15,355 nt of DNA, from contig CAJPSE010000016.1 of assembly GCA_905373185.1 (NCBI GenBank), positions 1-15,355 of the forward strand, read 5' to 3'. The translations under genes were made by a program, and so were the position numbers. Positions 1-6,856 of this stretch are shown here, one piece after another (position 1 is the stretch's first letter; each line of letters starts with the position of its first letter). The notes below the pieces were generated by a model. The model was not told the DNA's origin. It saw only the letters and a program-made list of their open reading frames with translations, and searched no databases. This stretch comes from an uncultured Fretibacterium sp. (GTDB taxonomy: Bacteria > Synergistota > Synergistia > Synergistales > Aminobacteriaceae).

Positions 1-713
1 TCCTGGAGCTTTGGGGGCAGTGCGTCGGCGGGGCCGACAGGGCCGTCGGGGAGGCGGATGAAGGGGGAGCGGATAAAACGGAGTGTGGAGGGCCGGGCTC
101 TCCGTTCTCCCCGCCGGAGGACGGGGGGAACGCCGGAGGGGACGGGAGGAAGGACGTCGTGGAAGGGGTCCCGGTCCAAATAGCGTCCAGCGGACCCGGT
201 CCCGCCTTTCGGGCCATAGCGGACGGCTATTTCCAGATGATCGCCTCGGCCCGTCGGCGCGTCTGGATCACGACGCCCTACCTCGTCCCGGGCGAGGCGC
301 TGTCCAACGCGCTGTCCATCGCCGCCCGGAGCGGCGTCGACGTGCGCGTCGTCGTCCCCTCGAAGGCGGACCACACCCTGGTGTTCTGGGCCTCGCAGTT
401 CAACGTCGACACGCTGCTGAGGAACGGCGTCCGCGTCTTCAGCTACAAGGGGGGCTTCGTCCACGCCAAGACGATGGTCGCGGACTCGGAGGTCGCCTCG
501 GTCGGGACCGCGAACCTGGACGTGCGCAGCCTGGAGATCAACTACGAGGTGCAGGCCTTCATGCGCTCGAGGGAGCTGGCGGCCCAGCTGGAGACCGCCT
601 TCCTGGACGACCAGGAGCTCTGCGAGGAGGAGTCCCTGTCGGGCCGGAGGGGCAGGCCCCTCGCCCAAAAGGTGCAGGCCGCCGTGGGGCGCCTCTGGTC
701 CGCCCTCCTGTAG
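1..713 (+). CDS. cls: Cardiolipin synthase, C-terminal part (5' end outside window)
   Basis: This is the second half of a bacterial cardiolipin synthase, a membrane phospholipase-D-superfamily enzyme that makes cardiolipin. The frame is open from base 3 to the TAG at 711-713, so the gene enters from the left. The second phospholipase-D domain is complete: a family-typical stretch (VWITTPYLVPGEAL, then ARSGVDVRVVVPSKADH) leads to the second HKD catalytic motif, HAKTMVAD, at bases 462-485, followed by VGTANLDVRS. The C-terminal end (RPLAQKVQAAVGRLWSALL) matches the usual amphipathic tail. The first HKD domain and the N-terminal membrane helices are not visible. Just before the second domain, bases about 30-160 encode an unusually long Gly/Asp/Glu-rich linker of about 45 residues. 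A GTG at 159 is possible as an internal start but would leave only half an enzyme, so I treat the gene as truncated by the window edge. The family call is secure; cls subtype is not. Confidence 0.9.
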   Translation, partial: LELWGQCVGGADRAVGEADEGGADKTECGGPGSPFSPPEDGGNAGGDGRKDVVEGVPVQIASSGPGPAFRAIADGYFQMIASARRRVWITTPYLVPGEALSNALSIAARSGVDVRVVVPSKADHTLVFWASQFNVDTLLRNGVRVFSYKGGFVHAKTMVADSEVASVGTANLDVRSLEINYEVQAFMRSRELAAQLETAFLDDQELCEEESLSGRRGRPLAQKVQAAVGRLWSALL

Positions 714-796
714 TCCCGGCGGGACGCCCCGAGCCGGACCTCCGCGCCGTTCCGTACATTTTTTCGCTCGGACCCTTCCGATCGCTCCTTTCCGAA

Positions 797-825
797 TGGA
801 TATCCGGCTCCTTTTGGGTTAAACT
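797..825 (+). promoter_or_regulatory. Weak candidate promoter for the nucleotidyltransferase-like gene
   Basis: TGGATA at 797-802 (4 of 6 to TTGACA) and TAAACT at 820-825 (4 of 6 to TATAAT) are separated by 17 bp in the AT-richer part of the 173-bp gap between cls and the next gene. Both boxes are poor. A small perfect hairpin, GTCCC-GGC-GGGAC (713-725), overlaps the end of cls but has no adjacent T-run, so no convincing terminator is visible in this gap. Confidence 0.22.
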
Positions 826-886
826 TGAGCGGAGGGCGGATGGACCTCGTGCGGTATTCGAGTCTCGGCATTCCGGGAGGTGCGCA

Positions 887-2173
887 ATGAGAAGCTATAT
901 GAGCGCTCTGAAGGCGGTGGAGGAGGCTGGGGGAAAGGCCTGGCTCGTGGGGGACACGGCGCGGATGATCGCGATGGGGCTCCAGCCGGACGTCCTGTCC
1001 ATGGTGACGGAGTCCTGCGGACCCGAGGCCCTGGCCGCCCGGCTGGGGAACGGGACGGTCGGCACCGTGGGCGGTTTTCCCGTGCTTCGCGCGGAGGTGC
1101 TGGACATGCCGATCGAGGTCGCCCTTCTGCAGGGCGGGTCGATCGAGGAGGACCTGGCCCGCAGGGACTTCAGCATGAACGCCATCGCGTTCCGCAGCGA
1201 CTGGGGGGTGGTCGACCCCTTCGGCGGCCGCCACGACATCCGCAACCGGGTCGTACGCCTGACGGGGGACGACATCGAGCTGGTGCGCCGGGACCCCCTG
1301 CGCATCGTCCGCATGCTCCGCTTCGCCGCGGAGCTGTCCATGGACATCTTCTGGAAGACCGAGACGGACGTCCGGGTCTTCATTGACGCGAACCCCGGCC
1401 TCATCCGCAACACGGCCCCCGAACGCTGGGGGCGCGAGATCCTGGGGGGGATGCGCGGCTGCCCCCACGACTTCGTCCGCCTGTGCGACGGCTACCACCT
1501 GTTCCCGCTCTTCCTGCCCGAGCTCGAGGAGCTCAAGGACATCGTCGAGCCCAGGACGGGCCTGACCCTTTTCGATCACGCCCTGGCGACGCTGCGGGTC
1601 GTCCAGGACCGGCTCCGGGTCCGCAAGATCAAGGAGAACGACGCTTTCGCGCTGGCGGGGCTGTTCTGCCGCGTCGGGACGAAATCGCTCGACGTCGGGG
1701 ACCCCCGTCCCGTGGCGGACCTCGCGTCCCAATATCTCAGGCGCTGGAACATCCCGGCGGATACAGCCGACAGGGTGTCCGCGATCATCATGAACTACCG
1801 TTCGCTCCATGCGCCCCGGACCGAGGAGGAGCTCTGTGGGGACGTGCTGCGGTACGGCCGGGAGGCCGTGAGCATGATGCTCGAGTTCGCGTCGTGCAGC
1901 GCGCTGGCGGAGCGTTTCCCGAGCATCGACATCGTGAAGGGGAACCGCTGGCGGCTGGAGCAGGTGCTGCGGCGCTTCGCGTCGACGGCCCGACAGACGG
2001 ACGGTTCGGACCGCTTCCTCACGGGCGGCGAGGTGATGGACCTGCTGAAGCTGACCCCGGGACGGAAGGTCGGGGAGATCCTGGACGGGCTGGACATGGC
2101 GGTCGGGACCGGCCGGGTCTCCAGCCGGTCCGAGGCCGAGGCCTGGGTGCTGCGCCGTGGAAGCGCTTTCTGA
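887..2173 (+). CDS. CCA-adding enzyme / poly(A) polymerase family protein with degenerate active site
   Basis: This 428-residue protein belongs to the class II tRNA nucleotidyltransferase/poly(A) polymerase family, which adds CCA (or A, or CC) to tRNA 3' ends. Start: ATG 887 with GGGAGG at 875-880; the reading frame stays open further upstream, but that part overlaps cls in another frame. Family landmarks are RRDFSMNA (residues 92-99), DPFGGRHDIRNRVVRL (about 111-126), DPLRIVRMLRF (137-147), an ERWGREI stretch (180-186), and a C-terminal TGGEVMDLLKLTPGRKVGEIL region matching the RNA-binding end. Two key elements are altered. The usual VGGxVRD...DxD nucleotide/metal site reads VGDTARM (21-27) and DVL (35-37), so one catalytic Asp is missing. 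The HD-type LLHDIGK segment reads LFCRVGTK (about 260-267), although H232 of the upstream segment remains. The loop between beta strands before RRDF is also short. It may be a pseudoenzyme, a specialised A- or CC-adding enzyme, or an RNA-binding paralogue; a functional cca would then be elsewhere. It precedes mnmE directly, so co-expression is likely. Confidence 0.8.
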   Translation: MRSYMSALKAVEEAGGKAWLVGDTARMIAMGLQPDVLSMVTESCGPEALAARLGNGTVGTVGGFPVLRAEVLDMPIEVALLQGGSIEEDLARRDFSMNAIAFRSDWGVVDPFGGRHDIRNRVVRLTGDDIELVRRDPLRIVRMLRFAAELSMDIFWKTETDVRVFIDANPGLIRNTAPERWGREILGGMRGCPHDFVRLCDGYHLFPLFLPELEELKDIVEPRTGLTLFDHALATLRVVQDRLRVRKIKENDAFALAGLFCRVGTKSLDVGDPRPVADLASQYLRRWNIPADTADRVSAIIMNYRSLHAPRTEEELCGDVLRYGREAVSMMLEFASCSALAERFPSIDIVKGNRWRLEQVLRRFASTARQTDGSDRFLTGGEVMDLLKLTPGRKVGEILDGLDMAVGTGRVSSRSEAEAWVLRRGSAF

Positions 2174-2210
2174 CATGGAAGCGCTTTCTGACATGGAAGC
2201 GCTTTCTGAT
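2157..2210 (+). repeat. Three tandem 18-bp repeats across the stop/start junction
   Basis: The unit ATGGAAGCGCTTTCTGAC occurs three times head to tail: 2157-2174 (first base G), 2175-2192 (exact) and 2193-2210 (last base T). The unit contains the TGA stop of the upstream gene (2171-2173) and the ATG of mnmE one base later. In the mnmE frame each copy reads MEALSD, so the duplication is in frame and provides a GTG and two ATG potential starts. Confidence 0.95.
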
Positions 2211-3563
2211 TCCATAGCGGCGATCGCCACGGCTTGGGGCGAGGCGGGCGTGGCCATCGTGCGCCTGTCGGGGCCCGACGCCGTGCCCCTCGCGAGGACG
2301 ACGCTGCGCTTTGGGCCGAACGGTTTTCCGCCGCCCCGCGAGATGAGGCTGGCGTCCCTGCTGGACGACGCGGAGAGCCCCATCGACCAGGTGCTGGTGG
2401 TGCACTTCGCGGCCCCGCGCAGCTACACGGGCGAGGACGTCGTGGAGATCCACACGCACGGTGGCACCCTGGTGGCGCAGCTCTGCCTCGAGGCCCTGAT
2501 CCGCCGCGGGGCGCGCCTCGCGGAGCCCGGGGAGTTCACGCGGCGCGCCTTTCTCAACGGGCGCATCGACCTCTCCCAATCGGAGGGGGTGCTGGGCATC
2601 ATCCGGTCGCGCAGCGCCGAGGCCCTGCGCGCGGCGGCACGGACGCTCTCGGGCGAGCTCTCGGAGTTCGTCCGGGAGGTCCGGGAGGAGCTCCTGGAGC
2701 TGCAGGGCAGACTGGAGGTGGGGCTGGACTTTCCGGAGGGAGAGGCGCCCTTCCTCGACGAGGCGTCGCTGCGCGACGCGGCCGCGACGCTGAAGCTGAC
2801 CCTGCAGGACCTGCTGGACCGCTGCTCCCTGGGCCTTCTGCTGCGGGAGGGGATCCGCGTGGTGCTGTCGGGCCGGCCGAACGTGGGAAAGTCCTCCCTG
2901 CTGAACGCGCTCCTGAAGCAGTCCCGGGCCATCGTCACGGCGCTGCCGGGGACGACGCGGGACGTCATCGAGGAGGCCATCACCTACCGGGGCGTCCCTA
3001 TTCGTCTGGTGGACACCGCGGGGCTGCGCACGCCGGTCGACGAGATCGAGGCCAGCGGCATCGAGCGGACGAGACGGGAGCTGAAGCAAGCGGACATCTG
3101 CCTCTGGCTTTTGGACTGCTCCGTTCCCCTGGACGGCGAGGACCTGGAGTATCTGCGCTCCCTGAGCGTTCGGGAGCATATTGTCCTGCTGAACAAGGCG
3201 GACAAGGGCCATGCGGTAACGGAGGACGATATCCGGGAGATCGTGCCGGAGAGCTCGGTCATCTCCCTCTCGGCCAAGACGGGCGAGGGGCTGGAGCTCC
3301 TGAAGGAGGAGATCCTCGCTATCGCCACCGGCAACGGGTCCCTGGACGCCGGGCTCAACGTCACGGCCCGCCAGCTGGGGGAGATCCGCCAGGCCCTGAA
3401 CGCCATGGCGGAGGCGGAGGCGGCCCTCCTGGACGGGATGGGGCAGGATGTCGTGGCGGGCCTCCTGGGAGGGGCGCGTAACGCCCTGGAGCGGCTTCTG
3501 GGCATCGCCTGCGACGACGCGCTGCTCGACTCCGTCTTCAGCCGCTTCTGCGTGGGCAAGTAG
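2193..3563 (+). CDS. mnmE: tRNA uridine-5-carboxymethylaminomethyl modification GTPase MnmE
   Basis: MnmE (TrmE), with MnmG, uses GTP, a folate one-carbon unit and FAD to install (carboxymethyl)aminomethyl groups on wobble uridine 34 of several tRNAs. From ATG 2193 the protein has 456 residues, the usual family length. The N-terminal folate-binding domain begins SIAAIATAWGEAGVAIVRLSG and includes YTGEDVVEIHTHGG. The inserted Ras-like G domain shows G1 GRPNVGKS (227-234), G2 TTRD (254-257), G3 DTAGL (274-278) and G4 NKAD (334-337). The C-terminus is FCVGK, the conserved FC(I/V)GK signature with the essential Cys at 453. Start choice: the 18-bp repeat gives in-frame starts at 2157 (GTG), 2175 and 2193. 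The last places the protein start where the family normally begins; the earlier ones would add one or two MEALSD copies. No clear Shine-Dalgarno precedes any of them, suggesting translational coupling to the upstream gene. Confidence 0.97.
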   Translation: MEALSDSIAAIATAWGEAGVAIVRLSGPDAVPLARTTLRFGPNGFPPPREMRLASLLDDAESPIDQVLVVHFAAPRSYTGEDVVEIHTHGGTLVAQLCLEALIRRGARLAEPGEFTRRAFLNGRIDLSQSEGVLGIIRSRSAEALRAAARTLSGELSEFVREVREELLELQGRLEVGLDFPEGEAPFLDEASLRDAAATLKLTLQDLLDRCSLGLLLREGIRVVLSGRPNVGKSSLLNALLKQSRAIVTALPGTTRDVIEEAITYRGVPIRLVDTAGLRTPVDEIEASGIERTRRELKQADICLWLLDCSVPLDGEDLEYLRSLSVREHIVLLNKADKGHAVTEDDIREIVPESSVISLSAKTGEGLELLKEEILAIATGNGSLDAGLNVTARQLGEIRQALNAMAEAEAALLDGMGQDVVAGLLGGARNALERLLGIACDDALLDSVFSRFCVGK

Positions 3564-3638
3564 CCCCGTCCCGCCCTCCTTGCCGAACGCTCCGCGGCTC
3601 GGGCGGCCGGCCACATTTTTCGGGATTCTTCGAGAAAA

Positions 3639-3671
3639 AATGATTATACCATCATCGATGATATAATCATT
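3639..3671 (+). promoter_or_regulatory. Palindromic operator candidate overlapping an extended -10 promoter
   Basis: AATGATTATA (3639-3648) and TATAATCATT (3662-3671) are perfect 10-bp inverted arms. Between them is a second perfect palindrome, ATCATCGATGAT (3651-3662). The right arm contains a consensus -10 (TATAAT, 3662-3667) preceded by TG-A, that is, an extended -10 TGATATAAT at 3659-3667. No good -35 is present, which is acceptable for extended -10 promoters. Transcription would begin near 3674 and run into the oppB leader. A dimeric repressor bound here would cover the -10. The regulator is not identifiable from this window. Confidence 0.6.
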
Positions 3672-3680
3672 GAAGGAGTT

Positions 3681-3746
3681 TCTCCCGAGGGGGGCCTTCA
3701 TGCATTTGCGGGAGAGATGTCTTGAAGGCCCCTTTCATTTTTTATC
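3681..3746 (+). promoter_or_regulatory. Attenuator-like leader with two alternative stem-loops before oppB
   Basis: Terminator-like form: GGGGCCTTCA (3691-3700) pairs perfectly with TGAAGGCCCC (3723-3732), and the stem can extend to 3687/3736 with two G-T wobbles. It has a 22-nt loop and is followed by TTTCATTTTTTAT. Alternative form: TCTCCCG (3681-3687) pairs perfectly with CGGGAGA (3709-3715), the latter lying in the loop of the first hairpin. The two interleave, so they are either mutually exclusive or form a pseudoknot. This geometry is that of an attenuator or riboswitch-like leader. No known riboswitch class was recognised, and the terminator form could instead simply end the mnmE transcript. 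Confidence 0.5.
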
Positions 3747-3781
3747 TTTACCCTAGCTAAGGATGGGGAGGGTCTCGGACG

Positions 3782-4699
3782 ATGCGAAAGTACATCTTCC
3801 AGAGGATCTGGACCAGTTTGTTGACGTTGTTCGTCGTCATAACCCTCACCTTCTTCATGATGCGGGCCATCCCCGGCGGTCCCTTCACTGGCGAGAAGGG
3901 CATTCCGCCGCACATCCTGGCCAAGATCATGGAGCGCTATCGGCTGAGCGACCCGCTTTACGTGCAGTACGGGCGCTATCTCTGGAACGTCCTCCGCTTC
4001 GACCTGGGGCCCTCCTATCGGTACGAGGGCATGACGGTCAACGAGATCATCCGCGGCAGTTTCCCCGTGTCCCTGATGGTGGGCTCCCTGGCCCTGGCCC
4101 TGGCCCTGGCGGTCGGCATCCCGGCGGGCATTGTCTCCGCGCTGCGGCGCGGGCGTTGGCAGGACCGCAGCGCGATGGTCCTGGCGACGCTGGGCATCAC
4201 CATCCCCAACTTCGTCATCGCCACGACCCTGGTCTACCTCTTCGCCTACCGATGGGGCTGGGTGACGGTGGGCTTCTGGGAGGGGCTGCCCACGGCCGTC
4301 CTCCCCGCCCTGACCCTGGCGGGGTACCCCATGGCCTTCATCTCGCGCCTGACGCGGTCCAGCATGCTGGAGGTCATCCAGCAGGACTACATCCGCACCG
4401 CATATTCCAAGGGGCTCCGGGAGCGCACGGTCGTCTACATCCACGCGCTGCGCAACGCCATCATCCCGGTGATCACCTACCTGGGGCCGCTCGCCGCAGG
4501 GATCCTCACCGGCAGCTTCGTCGTGGAGCAGGTCTTCGGCGTGCCGGGGCTGGGAACCTTCTTCGTCACCAGCATCTCCAACCGCGACTACACCACCATC
4601 ATGGGGGTCACGATCTTCTACAGCGCGCTCCTGGTCTTCCTGAACCTGGTCGTGGACATCTGCCTCGGGTTCGTCGATCCGAGGATCAAGCTGCACTAA
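3782..4699 (+). CDS. oppB: Oligopeptide ABC transporter permease OppB
   Basis: This is one of the two inner-membrane permease subunits of an oligopeptide importer. The 305-residue length equals that of the enterobacterial OppB, and the N-terminus (about residues 1-35: FQRIWTSLLTLFVVITLTFF then MMRAIPGGPFTGEK) and C-terminus (VDPRIKLH) follow that subfamily closely. Hydrophobic segments are visible near residues 9-28, 98-120, 135-155, 170-190, 230-255 and 275-295. The ATPase-docking EAA-type loop is DYIRTAYSKGL at about 202-212. Start: ATG 3782 preceded by GGGGAGGG (3765-3772). It is the first gene of the transport locus, 218 bp after mnmE and behind the palindromic promoter and alternative-hairpin leader, with oppC 101 bp downstream. 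Dipeptide permease DppB is the main alternative call; the PGGPFTGE stretch favours OppB. Confidence 0.93.
   Translation: MRKYIFQRIWTSLLTLFVVITLTFFMMRAIPGGPFTGEKGIPPHILAKIMERYRLSDPLYVQYGRYLWNVLRFDLGPSYRYEGMTVNEIIRGSFPVSLMVGSLALALALAVGIPAGIVSALRRGRWQDRSAMVLATLGITIPNFVIATTLVYLFAYRWGWVTVGFWEGLPTAVLPALTLAGYPMAFISRLTRSSMLEVIQQDYIRTAYSKGLRERTVVYIHALRNAIIPVITYLGPLAAGILTGSFVVEQVFGVPGLGTFFVTSISNRDYTTIMGVTIFYSALLVFLNLVVDICLGFVDPRIKLH
4086..4109 (+). repeat. CCCTGG hexamer repeated four times inside oppB
   Basis: Four exact CCCTGG units lie in tandem at 4086-4109, encoding an alternating Leu-Ala run within a membrane segment of OppB. The unit is a multiple of three, so a copy-number change would lengthen or shorten the helix without shifting the frame. 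Confidence 0.9.
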
Positions 4700-4758
4700 C
4701 GCATGGTGCGGCGGGGTCGGGGCCATGAATTCACATTGCTGTCGTCGGCCGTCGCTCA

Positions 4759-4782
4759 AATCATCATGTTAAAATGTTGATT
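4759..4782 (+). promoter_or_regulatory. Imperfect palindrome with a TGnTAAAAT box between oppB and oppC
   Basis: AATCATCAT (about 4759-4767) is inverted as ATGTTGATT (4774-4782) with one mismatch in nine. TGTTAAAAT (4767-4775) in its centre fits an extended -10. No -35 is seen. It resembles the element before oppB in combining an ATCATC half-site, dyad symmetry and a -10-like core. It could be an internal promoter or a second operator; it could also be a chance AT-rich island in a 101-bp gap. Confidence 0.3.
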
Positions 4783-4800
4783 GAATAAGGGGGAAACACG

Positions 4801-5760
4801 ATGAACGCCTTTAACGGCGCCACCACCACCCTGCCGGCGGTCCCGGACCTGAGCGACCCCGCCCTGTTCGAGCCGGTCGGTGACGCGGAGAAGCAGGGCT
4901 CGGAGTTCGTGCGCCCCTCGCAGAGCTATTGGCAGGACGCCTGGCGGCGCCTGGAGCGGGACCGGCTGGCCCTGTTGGGCGGGGCGGCGATCCTGCTCAT
5001 TCTGTTTCTGGCCGTCGTCGGGCCGTGGCTCTCGCCCTACGCCTACGACACGCAGGACTTCCTGGAGTCCAACGAGCTGCCCAGCCTGAAGCATTGGTTC
5101 GGGACGGACATGTTTGGGCGCGACCTCCTCGTCCGCGTGCTCTACGGGGCGCGGATATCCCTGGCGGTCGGGTTCGTCGCGAGCCTCATCAACCTGACGA
5201 TCGGCGTGATCTACGGCGGCGTCTCCGGCTTCGTCGGGGGGCGGACGGACAACTTCATGATGCGCGTCGTCGACACCATCTACAGCGTGCCGCTGATGAT
5301 CTACGTCATCCTTCTGATGGTCGTCGTGGGGCCGGGGCTGAAGAGCATCTTCCTGACGCTCGGCATCTCCTACTGGGCCTCCATGGCCCGCATCGTGAGG
5401 TCCGAGGTCATGCGGATCAAGAACGAGGAGTTCGTGCTGGCCGCCCGGGTCCTGGGGGCCTCCGGCGCCCGGATGCTGCTGCGGCACCTCATCCCCAACG
5501 CGATGGGGCCTATCCTGGTGACGCTCACCTTCTCCATCCCGCAGGCGATCTTCACCGAGGCGTTCCTGAGCTTCGTCGGCCTGGGGGTCAGCGCTCCAAT
5601 GGCGAGCTGGGGCGTGCTGTGCAACGACGCGATCGGCGCGCTGGCCATCTACCCGTGGCAGCTCTTCTTCCCGGCCGCCGCGATCTCGGTCACCATCCTG
5701 GCCTTCAATTTCCTGGGCGACGGCCTGCGCGACGCGCTGGACCCGCGCCTGAGGAAGTAG
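4801..5760 (+). CDS. oppC: Oligopeptide ABC transporter permease OppC
   Basis: This is the second membrane permease of the oligopeptide importer, 319 residues. A polar N-terminal extension of about 50 residues (with SYWQDAWRRLERDRLALLG) precedes the first membrane helix at about 55-78, as is typical for OppC. Next come WFGTDMFGRDLLVRVLYGAR, the characteristic OppC/DppC periplasmic motif, and the EAA-type docking loop EEFVLAARVLGAS at about 209-221. The sequence ends FLGDGLRDALDPRLRK, the hallmark C-terminus of this subfamily. Start: ATG 4801 with AAGGGGGA at 4787-4794. It should pair with OppB and be powered by OppD and OppF, whose genes follow. The 101-bp gap before it holds a possible internal promoter. 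Confidence 0.94.
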   Translation: MNAFNGATTTLPAVPDLSDPALFEPVGDAEKQGSEFVRPSQSYWQDAWRRLERDRLALLGGAAILLILFLAVVGPWLSPYAYDTQDFLESNELPSLKHWFGTDMFGRDLLVRVLYGARISLAVGFVASLINLTIGVIYGGVSGFVGGRTDNFMMRVVDTIYSVPLMIYVILLMVVVGPGLKSIFLTLGISYWASMARIVRSEVMRIKNEEFVLAARVLGASGARMLLRHLIPNAMGPILVTLTFSIPQAIFTEAFLSFVGLGVSAPMASWGVLCNDAIGALAIYPWQLFFPAAAISVTILAFNFLGDGLRDALDPRLRK

Positions 5761-5854
5761 CCCACGTCCCCGGGAGGCGGAGAAGGTGGGAGCCGTGACG
5801 ACGGACACTATGACGATGGGTGTGAGGACGACGGAGGAAAGGGCGGAGGGAAAC

Positions 5855-6856
5855 ATGACGGCGGGCAGGGACGCCCTTCTTCGGGTGGAGGGCCTGCGCA
5901 CCTCCTTCTTCACCCCGGTGGGGGAGGTGAAGGCGGTCGGCGGGGTGTCCTTCGAGCTGAGGCGGGGCGAGGTGCTGGGGATCGTCGGCGAGTCCGGGAG
6001 CGGCAAGAGCGTGACCATGCTGTCGCTGCTGCGCCTGCTCGGGACGTCCGGACGCGTCGTGGGCGGGAGCATCGTCTTCGACGGGACCGAGCTGACGGAG
6101 GTCCCCGAGCGGCGGATGGCCGACCTGCGGGGGCGGCGCATCTCCATGATCTTCCAGGACCCCATGACGAGCCTGAACCCCGTGCTCACTATCGGCTATC
6201 AGCTCGAGGAACCGCTTCGGCGCCACGGACGCGGCACGGCCGCCGAGCGTCGGCAGCGCGTGCTCGAGATGCTGCGCCGCGTGGGCATCGAGCCCGCGGA
6301 GCGCCGCATCGTCCAGTACCCGCACCAGTTCAGCGGCGGCCAGCGGCAGCGCATCATGATCGCCATGGCGCTGATGTGCCATCCCGACCTGCTGATCGCC
6401 GACGAACCGACGACGGCCCTGGACGTCACCGTCCAGGCCCAGATTCTGGACCTGATGAAGGAGCTCCAGGGGCAGTTCGGCACGTCGATCGTCCTGATCA
6501 CCCACGACCTGGGGGTGATCGCGGGCATGGCCGACCGGGTGCTCGTCATGTACGGCGGGCGCATCGTCGAGCGGGGGACCCGGCGCGATGTCTTTTACGC
6601 CCCGGCGCATCCCTATACCCGCGGGCTCCTGAGGTCGGTCCCCAACCCGGACGAGCTGACGAAGAAGCGTCTGATCCCCATCGAGGGCCAGCCTCCGGAC
6701 CTGCTGGACCCGCCCTCCGGCTGTCCCTACGCCGCGCGCTGCCCGGAGACGATGCGCGTCTGCATGGGGTACCCGCCGCGGCGGACGAGCCTCTCGGACT
6801 CGCACAGCGCGTCCTGCTGGCTCCTGGCCCGTCCGGGCGCGGAGGTGGGGAGATGA
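5855..6856 (+). CDS. oppD: Oligopeptide ABC transporter ATP-binding protein OppD
   Basis: This is a cytoplasmic ATPase subunit of the peptide importer, 333 residues from ATG 5855. Walker A is GESGSGKS (45-52), the Q-loop lies in [12 protein letters not shown], the ABC signature is FSGGQRQR (159-166), Walker B is LLIADEPT (179-186), and the switch His is in ITHDLG. The family C-terminal region (HPYTRGLL, then [12 protein letters not shown]) carries four cysteines spaced C-x5-C-x6-C-x17-C. Start: ATG 5855 has GGAGGG at 5845-5850. In-frame GTG 5786, GTG 5795 and ATG 5810 lie upstream and would add a Thr-rich stretch similar in style to the OppF N-terminus, so a longer protein is possible. The gene overlaps oppF by four bases (ATGA), implying tight translational coupling. 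OppD versus DppD cannot be fully separated by eye. Confidence 0.93.
   Translation: MTAGRDALLRVEGLRTSFFTPVGEVKAVGGVSFELRRGEVLGIVGESGSGKSVTMLSLLRLLGTSGRVVGGSIVFDGTELTEVPERRMADLRGRRISMIFQDPMTSLNPVLTIGYQLEEPLRRHGRGTAAERRQRVLEMLRRVGIEPAERRIVQYPHQFSGGQRQRIMIAMALMCHPDLLIADEPTTALDVTVQAQILDLMKELQGQFGTSIVLITHDLGVIAGMADRVLVMYGGRIVERGTRRDVFYAPAHPYTRGLLRSVPNPDELTKKRLIPIEGQPPDLLDPPSGCPYAARCPETMRVCMGYPPRRTSLSDSHSASCWLLARPGAEVGR

Noticed and set aside
83..886. Long N-terminal extension of the nucleotidyltransferase-family frame, overlapping cls
   Set aside because: The extension is Arg/Gly-rich with no family similarity and lies in another frame of the cls gene; ATG 887 has a good ribosome-binding site and starts where the family domain starts.
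542..2383. Long open frame on the - strand across the nucleotidyltransferase gene
   Set aside because: GC-rich shadow of the + strand gene; low-complexity sequence with no recognisable domain. The same applies to the other long - strand frames at 2019-3701, 4756-6189, 5705-6934, 6727-7821, 9447-10475, 10700-12253 and 12353-13513.
3639..3746. T-box or other known riboswitch
   Set aside because: I found no T-box sequence or specifier-loop layout, and no conserved core of a common riboswitch class that I could recognise.
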